Assembly: GCF_005889745.1 (NCBI RefSeq) | Contig: NZ_VCKZ01000019.1 | Location: 1-42,450 of the forward strand | DNA length: 42,450 nucleotides | Direction: 5' to 3' | From: Actinomadura geliboluensis | Lineage (GTDB): Bacteria; Actinomycetota; Actinomycetes; Streptosporangiales; Streptosporangiaceae | In this document: piece after piece, positions 14,202 to 21,518 of the stretch | Numbering within the stretch: the stretch's first letter is position 1 | How the letters are laid out: every line of letters begins with the position of its first letter | Translations under genes and position numbers: made by a program | The notes under the pieces: model-generated | Databases searched by the model: none | Seen by the model: the letters and a program-made list of their open reading frames with translations, nothing else | Told to the model about the DNA's origin: nothing

Positions 14202-15254
14202 ATGTGCGAGACAGGCGGCGGGCAAGCGGAGGCGCCGGCGTCCATGCCGCGTCCGGCGACGGGCGCGGCGGTCGATCCGATCGCGCTGGAGCCGGTCGAC
14301 GAGGTCGAGATCGTCACCCTGGTGGACAACGTCTACGACGCCCTGCTCACCGACGGCGAACGCACCCGGCGCGCCGGTGCCGGCAAGGGCGCGGTGACGG
14401 CGCCGCAGTTCGAGGAGGGCCGGACCTTCGCCGGCATGGTCGCCGAGCACGGCTTCTCCGCGCTGGTCACGGTGCGCCGGGGCGACCGCTCCACCACCCT
14501 GCTGTTCGACACCGGCCTGTCCCCGGACGCGATGGTCACCAACGCCGACCGGCTCGGCCTCGACCTCGGCGGCGTCCAGGCCGTCGTGCTCAGCCACGGC
14601 CATTTCGACCACGCGGGCGGGCTCGCCGGGCTGGCGGGCAGGCGCGGCGTCCGGTCGCTGCCGATGGTGGTGCACCCGCTCGCCTGGACGCGGCGGCGCC
14701 TCGCGGTGCCCGGCCGCGAGCCGGAGGAACTGCCGACCCTGAGCCCCCGCGCCCTGGCCGGGGAGGGCTTCGAGGTCATCGAGCGCCGCGAGCCGTCGCT
14801 GCTGCTGGACGGCAGCGTGCTGATCACCGGCGAGGTCGACCGCACCACCGAGTTCGAGCGCGGCATGCCGCCGCCGCACCAGGCGTGGACCGGCTCCGGC
14901 TGGGTGCACGACCCGCTGGTGGCCGACGACCAGGCGCTCGTCGTGCACGTCCGCGACCGGGGCCTGGTCGTGCTGACGGGCTGCGGGCACGCGGGCGCGG
15001 TCAACATCGTCCGGCACGCGCGCCGGCTCACCGGCGTGGACCGGCTGCACGCGCTCGTCGGCGGCCTGCATCTCGGCGGCCCGGCCTTCGAACCGGTCAT
15101 CCCGCCGACCGTCGCCGCGCTGACCGACCTCGCGCCGAGCCTCCTCGTCCCGGGGCACTGCACGGGCTGGCGCGCCCAGCACGCCCTGGCCGCCGCGCTG
15201 CCCGACGCCTGGGTGCAGAGCAGCAGCGGCACGACGTACCGCCTGTCGGCCTGA
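14202..15254 (+). CDS. MBL-fold metallohydrolase
   Basis: A 350-aa metallo-beta-lactamase-fold protein. The metal site is SHGHFDHAGG (H132-x-H134-x-D136-H137), with later histidines in TGCGHAGAVN and PGHCTGW. The layout, with an N-terminal LVDN motif and the late TGCGHAG motif, resembles the dihydropterin-ribofuranosylaminobenzene phosphate synthase-like (COG1237) group. The first 30 residues are Ala/Pro-rich, and M15 (14244) is an alternative start. It follows the GlxA-type regulator by 10 bp and is probably co-transcribed with it. It is soluble, with no signal peptide. The exact substrate is unknown. Confidence 0.9.
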   Translation: MCETGGGQAEAPASMPRPATGAAVDPIALEPVDEVEIVTLVDNVYDALLTDGERTRRAGAGKGAVTAPQFEEGRTFAGMVAEHGFSALVTVRRGDRSTTLLFDTGLSPDAMVTNADRLGLDLGGVQAVVLSHGHFDHAGGLAGLAGRRGVRSLPMVVHPLAWTRRRLAVPGREPEELPTLSPRALAGEGFEVIERREPSLLLDGSVLITGEVDRTTEFERGMPPPHQAWTGSGWVHDPLVADDQALVVHVRDRGLVVLTGCGHAGAVNIVRHARRLTGVDRLHALVGGLHLGGPAFEPVIPPTVAALTDLAPSLLVPGHCTGWRAQHALAAALPDAWVQSSSGTTYRLSA

Positions 15255-15258
15255 CCCT

Positions 15259-15294
15259 TTCAGCCGGCCGGCAGGTTTCAGCCGGCCGGCAGGG
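15259..15294. repeat. Exact 18-bp tandem duplication at a gene end
   Basis: TTTCAGCCGGCCGGCAGG occurs twice without gap at 15259-15276 and 15277-15294. The second copy contains the stop codon (TCA at 15278-15280) and last codons (LPAG) of the minus-strand YdeI-like gene. The first copy is a silent repeat of that gene end, lying in the 23-bp gap before the convergent MBL-fold gene. The CCGGCCGG core is itself palindromic. Confidence 0.85.
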
Positions 15295-15820
15295 ACTCGA
15301 TCGCCTTGTTCAGGCGGGCCGTGCGGCCGGCCGGGGTGCGGGCCTTGAGGAGCGGGAGGATGAGCAGGTAGCGGTCGGTCTTGCCCAGCTTCTCGAAGCG
15401 GGCGGCGGCCTCCGGACGGGCGGCGAGCGCGGCGGCCAGGTCGGGCGGGACGGCGGCGTCGCGCTGCCGGACGTAGGCCGCCGTCCAGCGGCCGTCCGCG
15501 CGGGCGGCGTCGATCTCCGCATGGCCCGCCGGGCGCATCCGCCCGGCCGCGATCAGGGCCTCCGCCCGCTCCACGTTGACCCGCGACCACGGGCTGCCCT
15601 TGCGGCGCCGCGAGTAGCGCTGCAGGTAGAAGTGCTCGTCGAGGCCCTTGCGCTGGCTGTCGATCCAGCCGTGGCACAGCGCGACGTCCAGCGCGTCGCC
15701 GATCCTGAGCGAGTCGACGGGCGCGCCCTTCTTCGCGATCTTCAGCCAGACGCCGTCCTCGGAGTCGTGGTGCGCGGCCAGCCACGCCTCCCATGCGGCG
15801 GCGTCCTGGAAGTGCATCAT
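15278..15820 (-). CDS. YdeI/OmpD-associated (OmdA) family protein
   Basis: A 180-aa cytoplasmic protein. The N-terminal half has the YdeI pattern WEAWLAAHHDSEDGVWLKIAKKG, followed by ALCHGWIDSQRKGLDEHFYLQR and SRRRKGSPWSRVN. The C-terminal 60 residues form the OmdA-type helical domain (PPDLAAALAARPEAAARFEKL, then RYLLILPLLKARTPAGR). The length is usual for the family. Members have been linked to peptide/bacteriocin tolerance in enterobacteria, but their biochemical role is unclear. Two ATG codons are adjacent at 15820 and 15817; the ribosome site is weak. Its 3' end is duplicated (see the 18-bp tandem repeat). Confidence 0.88.
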   Translation of the reverse strand: MMHFQDAAAWEAWLAAHHDSEDGVWLKIAKKGAPVDSLRIGDALDVALCHGWIDSQRKGLDEHFYLQRYSRRRKGSPWSRVNVERAEALIAAGRMRPAGHAEIDAARADGRWTAAYVRQRDAAVPPDLAAALAARPEAAARFEKLGKTDRYLLILPLLKARTPAGRTARLNKAIESLPAG

Positions 15821-15893
15821 GAGCGGCCCCCATGCTCGGCGTGACCAGCGGGATTAGAGAATCGCACGGCCCTCCGACAGACCGCCGGGCGGG

Positions 15894-16658
15894 TCAGCCG
15901 GGCTTGCGCGCCTCGATGAGGACGCGGGACGAGTGGGCGATGAAGGGCCCCTCGCGGCGGATCCGGTCGTGCAGGGCGCGGAGGCGGTCGCGGTGCTCGG
16001 CGACGGTGAAGCCGGGGACGATCCAGATGACCTTGCGCAGGAAGTGGACGACCGCGCCGATGTCGGAGAACTCCATGCGGAGGCGCTCGTGGCGCAGGTC
16101 GGCGATGTCGAGCCCGGCGGCGCGGGCGTCGGCGCTCTCGACGTCGGGATGGCGGGCGCCGCGCGCCTCCGGCTGCGGGCCGAGGAAGTACTCCGTGAGC
16201 TCGAAGACGCTCGCGGGGCCCACGTGCTGCGCGAAGTACGTCCCGCCGGGGGCGAGGACGCGGGCGATCTCCGCCCACCGGACGGTGGCGGGATGGCGGC
16301 TCACGACGAGGTCGAACGCCTCGTCGGCGAACGGCAGGACGCCGGTGTCGGCGACCACGACCACGCCCCGGGGGTGCAGGAGGCGGGTGGCCTTGGCGAG
16401 GTTCGGCGGCCAGGACTCGGTGGCGGCCATGGTCGGCGGGAAGGTCCCGGCACCGGCCAGGACCTCCCCGCCGCCCGTCTCGATGTCGAGCGCCGCGGTG
16501 GCGCGGGCCAGGCGGTCGCTCATGAGCCGCTGGTAGCCCCAGGAGGGGCGCTGCTCGGTGGCGCGGCCGTCGAACCAGGAGAAGTCCCAGCCTTCGACGG
16601 GCGCCGATTCGGCCTCGTCCAGCAGTTCCTCGAAGGTGCGGTCGATCGGCGGGTTCAT
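15894..16658 (-). CDS. Class I SAM-dependent methyltransferase
   Basis: A 254-aa protein with a Rossmann-type methyltransferase core at about residues 60-165. The motif I region is GEVLAGAGTFPPTMA (less canonical than the usual G-x-G-x-G). Motif II is VVVADTGVLPFADEAFDLVVSRH, and motif III is IARVLAPGGTYFAQHVGP. The C-terminal third is helical and closes with HSSRVLIEARKPG. The ATG at 16658 overlaps the stop of the upstream acetyltransferase gene (ATGA at 16655-16658), so the two are translationally coupled. The frame is open farther upstream, but that extension overlaps the acetyltransferase and is Arg-rich. The methyl acceptor is unknown. Confidence 0.88.
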   Translation of the reverse strand: MNPPIDRTFEELLDEAESAPVEGWDFSWFDGRATEQRPSWGYQRLMSDRLARATAALDIETGGGEVLAGAGTFPPTMAATESWPPNLAKATRLLHPRGVVVVADTGVLPFADEAFDLVVSRHPATVRWAEIARVLAPGGTYFAQHVGPASVFELTEYFLGPQPEARGARHPDVESADARAAGLDIADLRHERLRMEFSDIGAVVHFLRKVIWIVPGFTVAEHRDRLRALHDRIRREGPFIAHSSRVLIEARKPG

Positions 16659-17305
16659 CGGTCGGAGACTCCGAACATGGGGAGGCACGGGGCGAGGCCC
16701 TCGACGGTGACGGGAACGGCGGCGTGCTTCTCCCAGTCCGCGCGGGTGAGGCGCACGTGGTGCTCGGTGGTCGCCGCGCCGCGGATGACCTGGCGTCCGA
16801 TGCCGTTGTCGGTGTAGCCGAGCTTGCGCGACACCGCGCGGGACGCGTGGCTGTCGGCGAAGGCGCTGGACAGGGCCTCGTCGGCGCCGAGCCCGGCGAA
16901 GGCCAGGTGCAGGACGGCGGCTCTCATCTCGGTGCCGATCCCCTGCCCGTGGTGGCGCATGCCGAGCCACGAGCCGCTGTGCACCTGGCGCAGGACGGCG
17001 AGGTCGCGGGCCCTGAGGTCCTGCTGGCCGACGATCTCGCCGGCGTGGAAGACGCTGAGGTTGAGCTGCCAGTTCTCGGGCGTCCAGCGTCCGAGCGTCT
17101 CCCAGTGGTGCTGGACGACGCCCCGGGCGATCTCGGCGGGCGGCCGGTCCGTCCACGGGACCATGAACGGCATCGTGTCCGGCGCGTGGACGCCCTCGGC
17201 CGCGACGTCCGCCAGCGCGCCGAGTTCTTCCGGGGACGGCAGCCGCAGTTCGAGGCGCGGTGTTCTCAGCCGGAGCCCCAGCACGGGGAAGTGGTCGACC
17301 AGCAT
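16655..17305 (-). CDS. GNAT-family N-acetyltransferase (RimJ/RimL type)
   Basis: A 216-aa protein with the acetyltransferase_3 pattern: GLRLRTPRLELRLPSPEELGAL at the N-terminus, IVGQQDLRARDL in the core, the acetyl-CoA loop LGMRHHGQGIGTEMRAA, and the late SRKLGYTDNG motif. This arrangement is typical of RimJ/RimL-like enzymes that acetylate N-termini or amino groups of small molecules. The ATG at 17305 follows GAGGGA closely; a longer frame runs to 17563 but lacks family similarity and overlaps the small membrane gene. It ends in a 4-bp overlap with the methyltransferase gene, indicating a two-gene unit. Confidence 0.9.
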   Translation of the reverse strand: MLVDHFPVLGLRLRTPRLELRLPSPEELGALADVAAEGVHAPDTMPFMVPWTDRPPAEIARGVVQHHWETLGRWTPENWQLNLSVFHAGEIVGQQDLRARDLAVLRQVHSGSWLGMRHHGQGIGTEMRAAVLHLAFAGLGADEALSSAFADSHASRAVSRKLGYTDNGIGRQVIRGAATTEHHVRLTRADWEKHAAVPVTVEGLAPCLPMFGVSDR

Positions 17306-17358
17306 TCCCTCACGATGCCGGGTCGGCGCGCCCGGCCGCATCCCGTTTTCGCGGCGCG

Positions 17359-17556
17359 TCAGTGGCCGAGGAGCAGGAAGACGATGCCGCCGACGAGGTG
17401 GGCGACCACGGTGATGATCAGGACGGCGACGAAGACGTTCTTCGCCGTCGGGTGGTCGAACTGGGAGCCGGGGCGGCCGCGGTGCTCCGAACGCGCCTCG
17501 GCCTGCCGTTCGAGGTCGTCCAGCGACGGCAGGAAGGACGGTCGCTTCAGGGCCAT
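17359..17556 (-). CDS. Small single-pass membrane protein, 65 aa
   Basis: The ATG at 17556 follows AAGGACA. Residues 1-38 are charged and hydrophilic (MALKRPSFLPSLDDLERQ...). Residues about 40-64 form one hydrophobic helix (VFVAVLIITVVAHLVGGIVFLL) ending in LGH at the stop, so the N-terminus is probably cytoplasmic. It lies 53 bp upstream of the acetyltransferase start on the same strand. Family unknown; it resembles the many small actinomycete membrane proteins of no assigned role. Confidence 0.65.
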   Translation of the reverse strand: MALKRPSFLPSLDDLERQAEARSEHRGRPGSQFDHPTAKNVFVAVLIITVVAHLVGGIVFLLLGH

Positions 17557-17675
17557 CGGTCAATGTCCTTCCTGGTCAGGGAGCGATGCTCGCTCTTCTT
17601 TCCAACGCTCGGGCAACCCTGTTCTAATCCGTCCGCGATGGGGCCGGGGGCCGCTCCTTGGGTAGCTTGGACGGC

Positions 17676-18917
17676 ATGTCCTCCTCTCTCCTGTCGGGTG
17701 TCACCGGCCCCGCGCGGCGGGTGCCGCAGCCGACGCGGCGGCGCAACGCCGGTGCCGTGCTGCGGGAGGTGCACCGGGACGGGGCGGTGTCGCGCACCGA
17801 ACTGGCCGAGCGGATGGGCGTCAACCGGAGCACGATCCTCACGCTGATCGCGAAGCTGGCCGCCACCGGGCTGGTGCGGGAGGAGCCGGCCGCCGCGACG
17901 GGCCGCGCGGGCCGGCCGTCGCTGGTCGTCCGCGCGGAGAGCGCGCGGGCGTACGTGCTGGCCTTCGACGTCGCCGTGGACCGGCTCGTCGCCGCCAGGG
18001 TCGGCCTCGGCGGGACGGTGCTGGAGCGCCGGGAGGCGCCGCGCCGCCGCGGCGAGGACGACCTCGACGAGGTGGTCGGCGCCCTCGCCGGGTTCGGCGG
18101 CGCGCTCGTGGCCGCCGCGCCCGACGGAGCGGAGTGCGTCGGCGTCGGGGTGTCGTACTGCGGCATGATCAGGGCCGTCGACGGCAAGGTGCGGCTGGCG
18201 CCCACCATGGGCTGGACGGACCTCGACGTCGGCCCGGAACTCGGCCGGCGGCTGGGGCTCGGGCTGCCGGTGGCGGTCGGCAACGAGGCCCACCTGGGCG
18301 CGCTGGCCGAGTACGTGCGCGGCGCGGGCGTCGGCAGCCGCAACCTCGTCTACCTGCACGGGGACGTCGGGGTGGGCGGCGGCATCATCGTCGGCGGCCG
18401 GCTGCTGGACGGCGACGAGGGCTACGCCGCCGAACTCGGCCACATGATCGTGAACCCGTACGACGGGCGGCCCTGCAACTGCGGTTCGCGCGGCTGCCTG
18501 GAGGCGGAGGTCGGCGAACCGGCGCTGCTGGAGGCCGCCGGACGCGCCGGCGGGCCGGTCGGCCGGGACGGTGTGCGCGCGGTCGTCGCGGCGGCCGAGC
18601 GGGGCGACCCGGCGGCCCGGGACGCCCTGGACCGGGTCGGCGGCTGGCTCGGCATCGGCGTCGTCAACCTGATCAACCTGTTCAATCCCGGCGTCGTCGT
18701 CTTCGGCGGCATGCTGAGCGAGATCTACCGGGGCGCGGCGCCGCAGGTCCGGGCCCGCGTCCGGACGAGCGGCCTGCCGGTGTCGCGGGAGCGGGTCGCG
18801 CTCCGCACCGCCGCCCTCGGCTACGACGCGACGCTGGCGGGCGCCGCCGAGCTGGGCTTCGCCGCGCTGCTGGCCGACCCGCTGGGCGTCCTCGGCGCCG
18901 AGCGCGCGAACGCCTAG
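17676..18917 (+). CDS. ROK-family transcriptional regulator / sugar kinase homologue
   Basis: A 413-aa protein with an N-terminal winged helix-turn-helix (about residues 20-80: SRTELAERMGVNRSTILTLIAKLAATGLV). The ROK ATPase-like domain spans about 85-405 and includes the conserved zinc site in CNCGSRGCLEAEVG (two or three Cys plus Glu) and the GDVGVGGGIIVGGRLLDG loop. ROK repressors bind sugar or sugar-phosphate effectors. The ATG at 17676 is chosen because the preceding TTG (17658) adds only six residues. No sugar transport or catabolic operon is adjacent; the GH1 beta-glucosidase is about 5 kb away on the other strand. Confidence 0.88.
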   Translation: MSSSLLSGVTGPARRVPQPTRRRNAGAVLREVHRDGAVSRTELAERMGVNRSTILTLIAKLAATGLVREEPAAATGRAGRPSLVVRAESARAYVLAFDVAVDRLVAARVGLGGTVLERREAPRRRGEDDLDEVVGALAGFGGALVAAAPDGAECVGVGVSYCGMIRAVDGKVRLAPTMGWTDLDVGPELGRRLGLGLPVAVGNEAHLGALAEYVRGAGVGSRNLVYLHGDVGVGGGIIVGGRLLDGDEGYAAELGHMIVNPYDGRPCNCGSRGCLEAEVGEPALLEAAGRAGGPVGRDGVRAVVAAAERGDPAARDALDRVGGWLGIGVVNLINLFNPGVVVFGGMLSEIYRGAAPQVRARVRTSGLPVSRERVALRTAALGYDATLAGAAELGFAALLADPLGVLGAERANA

Positions 18918-18992
18918 GGCCGGACGGCCCGTTTCCCTCCGGCGGGGGATGGTCACGGCTCTCGCGGGTGACGTGGCGGAGGGGCCGCGCCG

Positions 18993-19550
18993 ATGAGCAT
19001 GAAGTCCATGACCACCATCGCCCGTCCGGTGCCCGTGTGGGCCGACCGCGTCGCCCACCTCGTCCCGCTGACCGTCCTGCCGTCCGGCCTGTGGCGGATC
19101 GCCCTCGGCCTCGGCGTGCCGATGGGGTTCGCGGAGGGCGGCGAGATGGCCGACTTCCCGCATCCGATCGGCACCCCGTACGTCTTCGCGCTGAGCGTCG
19201 TCTGCGAGCTCTTCGCGCTGCTCGCGTTCGGGCTGGTCCGGCCGTGGGGCGAGGTGTTCCCGCGCTGGTTCCCGCTCGTCGGCGGGCGCCGCGTGCCCGT
19301 GCCGTTCGCCGTCGGCGCGGCGACGCTGGGGGCGGCGGCCGTCACGGCCCTGGGCCTGGTGGGCGCTTCCGGCTGGACGGACGCGATGGCCGACAGCGAC
19401 AGCCCGCACGGCTTCGCCGGGGCCGTGATGACGGCCGCCTACGCGCCGTTCCTCGCCTGGGGGCCGCTGCTGGCGGTGCTGACCGTCCACTACTACCGCC
19501 GCCGGACGGTGCCGGCCGCGGGGCGGCTCTCGGGTCAGCTCGGGCGCTGA
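18993..19550 (+). CDS. Polytopic membrane protein, unknown
   Basis: A 185-aa protein with four hydrophobic segments (about residues 25-42, 62-85, 103-125 and 142-165) separated by short charged loops. The loop after segment 1 carries an acidic GEMADFPHPIGTPY stretch, and a WTDAMADSDSPHGF stretch precedes segment 4. The ATG at 18993 follows GGCGGAGGGG. It is 75 bp downstream of the ROK gene in the same direction and may be co-transcribed. Its last 16 bp overlap the end of the convergent chorismate mutase gene. No family is recognised beyond a general integral membrane protein. Confidence 0.75.
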   Translation: MSMKSMTTIARPVPVWADRVAHLVPLTVLPSGLWRIALGLGVPMGFAEGGEMADFPHPIGTPYVFALSVVCELFALLAFGLVRPWGEVFPRWFPLVGGRRVPVPFAVGAATLGAAAVTALGLVGASGWTDAMADSDSPHGFAGAVMTAAYAPFLAWGPLLAVLTVHYYRRRTVPAAGRLSGQLGR

Positions 19551-19819
19551 GCGGCGTGCTCCGCCAGCTCCAGGTCGATGAACGCGGCGATCATCGCCCG
19601 CCAGACGGCCTCCGCGACCTCGGGCGCGAGGCCCGCGTCCGCCGCCCGCCGCCGCGCCAGCGCGACGACCCGCTCCACCCGGTCCGGGGCGCGGACCGCC
19701 TGCTCGTCGGTCTTGAAGGCGGCGGCGGCGCGCACCAGGCCCTGCCGCTCCGCCAGCAGGCGGACGAGCTCGCCGTCGATGCCGTCGATCCGGGCCCGCA
19801 CCTCGTCCAGCGAATCCAT
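19535..19819 (-). CDS. Chorismate mutase (AroQ type), monofunctional
   Basis: A 94-aa all-helical protein with the AroQ pattern: RARIDGIDGELVRLLAERQGL in helix 1, the catalytic-type lysine in AAFKTD, APDRVERVVALARRRA in helix 2 and a final long helix (VWRAMIAAFIDLELAEH). The enzyme converts chorismate to prephenate, the branch to Phe and Tyr. Length suits a stand-alone AroQ domain. The ATG at 19819 is 27 nt after the kinase gene on the same strand. Its 3' end overlaps the convergent membrane protein gene by 16 bp. No other aromatic pathway genes are present, so it may act as an accessory copy; that is inference. Confidence 0.85.
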   Translation of the reverse strand: MDSLDEVRARIDGIDGELVRLLAERQGLVRAAAAFKTDEQAVRAPDRVERVVALARRRAADAGLAPEVAEAVWRAMIAAFIDLELAEHAAQRPS

Positions 19820-19846
19820 GGGGCGATCATTCCAGCTCGCCCGGAG

Positions 19847-21382
19847 TCAGCCGTTGCCGCCCCAGCGCGGGCCGCTGTAGCGCATGAGGACGCCTTCGAG
19901 CTCCTGCCGGGAACCCTTGATCCGGTGGACGGGCATGACGACGATCCAGCCCGTCTTCCTCTCCAGGTAGCACAGCGGGGTGCGCGGCCCTCTCGTCGGT
20001 GGATGACCGGTGCCGGCGGCAGGGGATACGCACAGCGACCATCCGGCGGGTGAGTCCGCGCGGCGGACCACCACGCGGCCGATCCCCTGCCACGGGTAGC
20101 GGACGAGCCGGCCGCCGAACCGGACCTGGATGCCGTTGTGGCTGATTTCCAGGTCGCACGGGCTCAGCAGTTCCCTGATGAGCGGGACGAGCCAGGCCAC
20201 GGGAACGCGGACGAGCGCGATGGCCATCACGAAGAGCACCGCGAGGATCAGCACGAGCAAGGGCTCGCCCCCGGAATCCGCCATGCCGACCACGCTCTTC
20301 AAGGTGAAGAGGCCGAGGACGAGGCCGAGCAGAAAGCGGAGCGAATGCCCGACGAGCGCCAGCGCGACGGGAAGTCTGTTGCCTTTGAAGAGCACGGGCG
20401 GAAGCTGCGTGGCCGCATGGGTTTCCGGGGCGACGAGCGTCCACCCGGTGGCCTCGCCCGCGGCTCCTTGCCCGGCTCCGGCTCCTTGCCCGGCTCCAAC
20501 CTGGGGGCCGGTCCCGAAGGCGGGATCGGTGCCGGGGGCGGGATAGCGGGTCAGCATTTCCTGGACGGGCTGCGGAAGCCACGCCCCGCTGCCGCCGGCC
20601 GGGCGCAGCGCGTCCAGCAGTTCCGGCGGCTTCGGTCGCGCCGCCGGGTCCTTGGCGAGGCAGCTCGCGACGATGTCACGGATGGGGACGGGCAGGGCGT
20701 CCAGGTTGGGTTCCTTGTGGACGACCCGGTAGACCAGGGCCTCCGACGGCCCTTCGCCGAAGGGCCGCATCCCCATGACATGCGCGAGGACGGCGCCGAG
20801 GGCGAAGACGTCGCAGGCGGGCGTGACGGTCCCCTCGGACAGCAGTTCGGGCGCCATGAATCCGGGCGTCCCGGCGTGCGCGGTGACACCGGACGCGTCC
20901 ACGGCGCGGGCGATGCCGAAATCGATGACGCGCGGGCCGTCCGCCGCGAGCAGCACGTTCGAGGGCTTGAGGTCGCGGTGCACGACGCCGGCGAGGTGGA
21001 TGGCCTCCAGGGCCTCCGCTAACCCGGCGCCCAGCACGAGGGCCGACTCGAGCGGGAACGGGCCGTGCTCGGCGACGGCGGCGGCGAGCGACGGCCCGGG
21101 GACGTAGGCCGTGACCAGCCACGGGACGGGGGCGTCGAGATCCGCGTCCACGACCGGGGCGGTGTGGAAGCCGCCGACCTGGCGCGCCGCTTCGACCTCG
21201 CGTTTGAAACGCCGCCGGAACTCGGCGTCGGAGGCCAGCCCCGGATGGACGAGTTTGACCGCCACCGGGCGCCCGCCCGGGGACGAGCCGAGGAATACCT
21301 GCCCCATTCCGCCCGCGCCCAGCCGGGCCGAGAGCGCATATCGGCCGACCGCGCGAGGGTCTCCAGGTCGCAGGTCCTCCAC
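19847..21382 (-). CDS. Membrane Ser/Thr protein kinase with C-terminal PH-like domain
   Basis: A 511-aa protein. The kinase domain (about 15-270) has the P-loop GAGGMGQVF, K43 in VAVKLVH, HRDLKPSN at 135-142, DFG at 154-156 and APE, so it should be active. A Gly/Ala/Gln linker follows, then two hydrophobic segments (about 345-368 and 375-400), and a soluble C-terminal part of about 110 residues (beta-rich, with YPWQGIGRVVVRR) that resembles a bacterial PH-like fold. There is no PASTA region and little extracytoplasmic sequence. The start is GTG at 21382 behind GGGGAG; the frame extends to 21511 without family similarity. It lies downstream of the kinase-cyclophilin gene on the same strand. 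Confidence 0.85.
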   Translation of the reverse strand: MEDLRPGDPRAVGRYALSARLGAGGMGQVFLGSSPGGRPVAVKLVHPGLASDAEFRRRFKREVEAARQVGGFHTAPVVDADLDAPVPWLVTAYVPGPSLAAAVAEHGPFPLESALVLGAGLAEALEAIHLAGVVHRDLKPSNVLLAADGPRVIDFGIARAVDASGVTAHAGTPGFMAPELLSEGTVTPACDVFALGAVLAHVMGMRPFGEGPSEALVYRVVHKEPNLDALPVPIRDIVASCLAKDPAARPKPPELLDALRPAGGSGAWLPQPVQEMLTRYPAPGTDPAFGTGPQVGAGQGAGAGQGAAGEATGWTLVAPETHAATQLPPVLFKGNRLPVALALVGHSLRFLLGLVLGLFTLKSVVGMADSGGEPLLVLILAVLFVMAIALVRVPVAWLVPLIRELLSPCDLEISHNGIQVRFGGRLVRYPWQGIGRVVVRRADSPAGWSLCVSPAAGTGHPPTRGPRTPLCYLERKTGWIVVMPVHRIKGSRQELEGVLMRYSGPRWGGNG

Positions 21383-21518
21383 CGCGGCTCCCCGTGCTCC
21401 GATGTTCAGGTTTCCGCTCGCCGGGGCGAGTCGACCGCCATTAAAGCGGACCGGTACGGCGGGGTGTAGGTCAGGAGACGCAGAAGCGGCGAATACGGGA
21501 AGGGATGGCAATCGGGCG

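Noticed and set aside
17547-19490. Minus-strand open frame of about 650 codons opposite the ROK regulator
   Set aside because: The ROK gene has full domain evidence including its zinc motif; the antisense frame is compositionally biased only.
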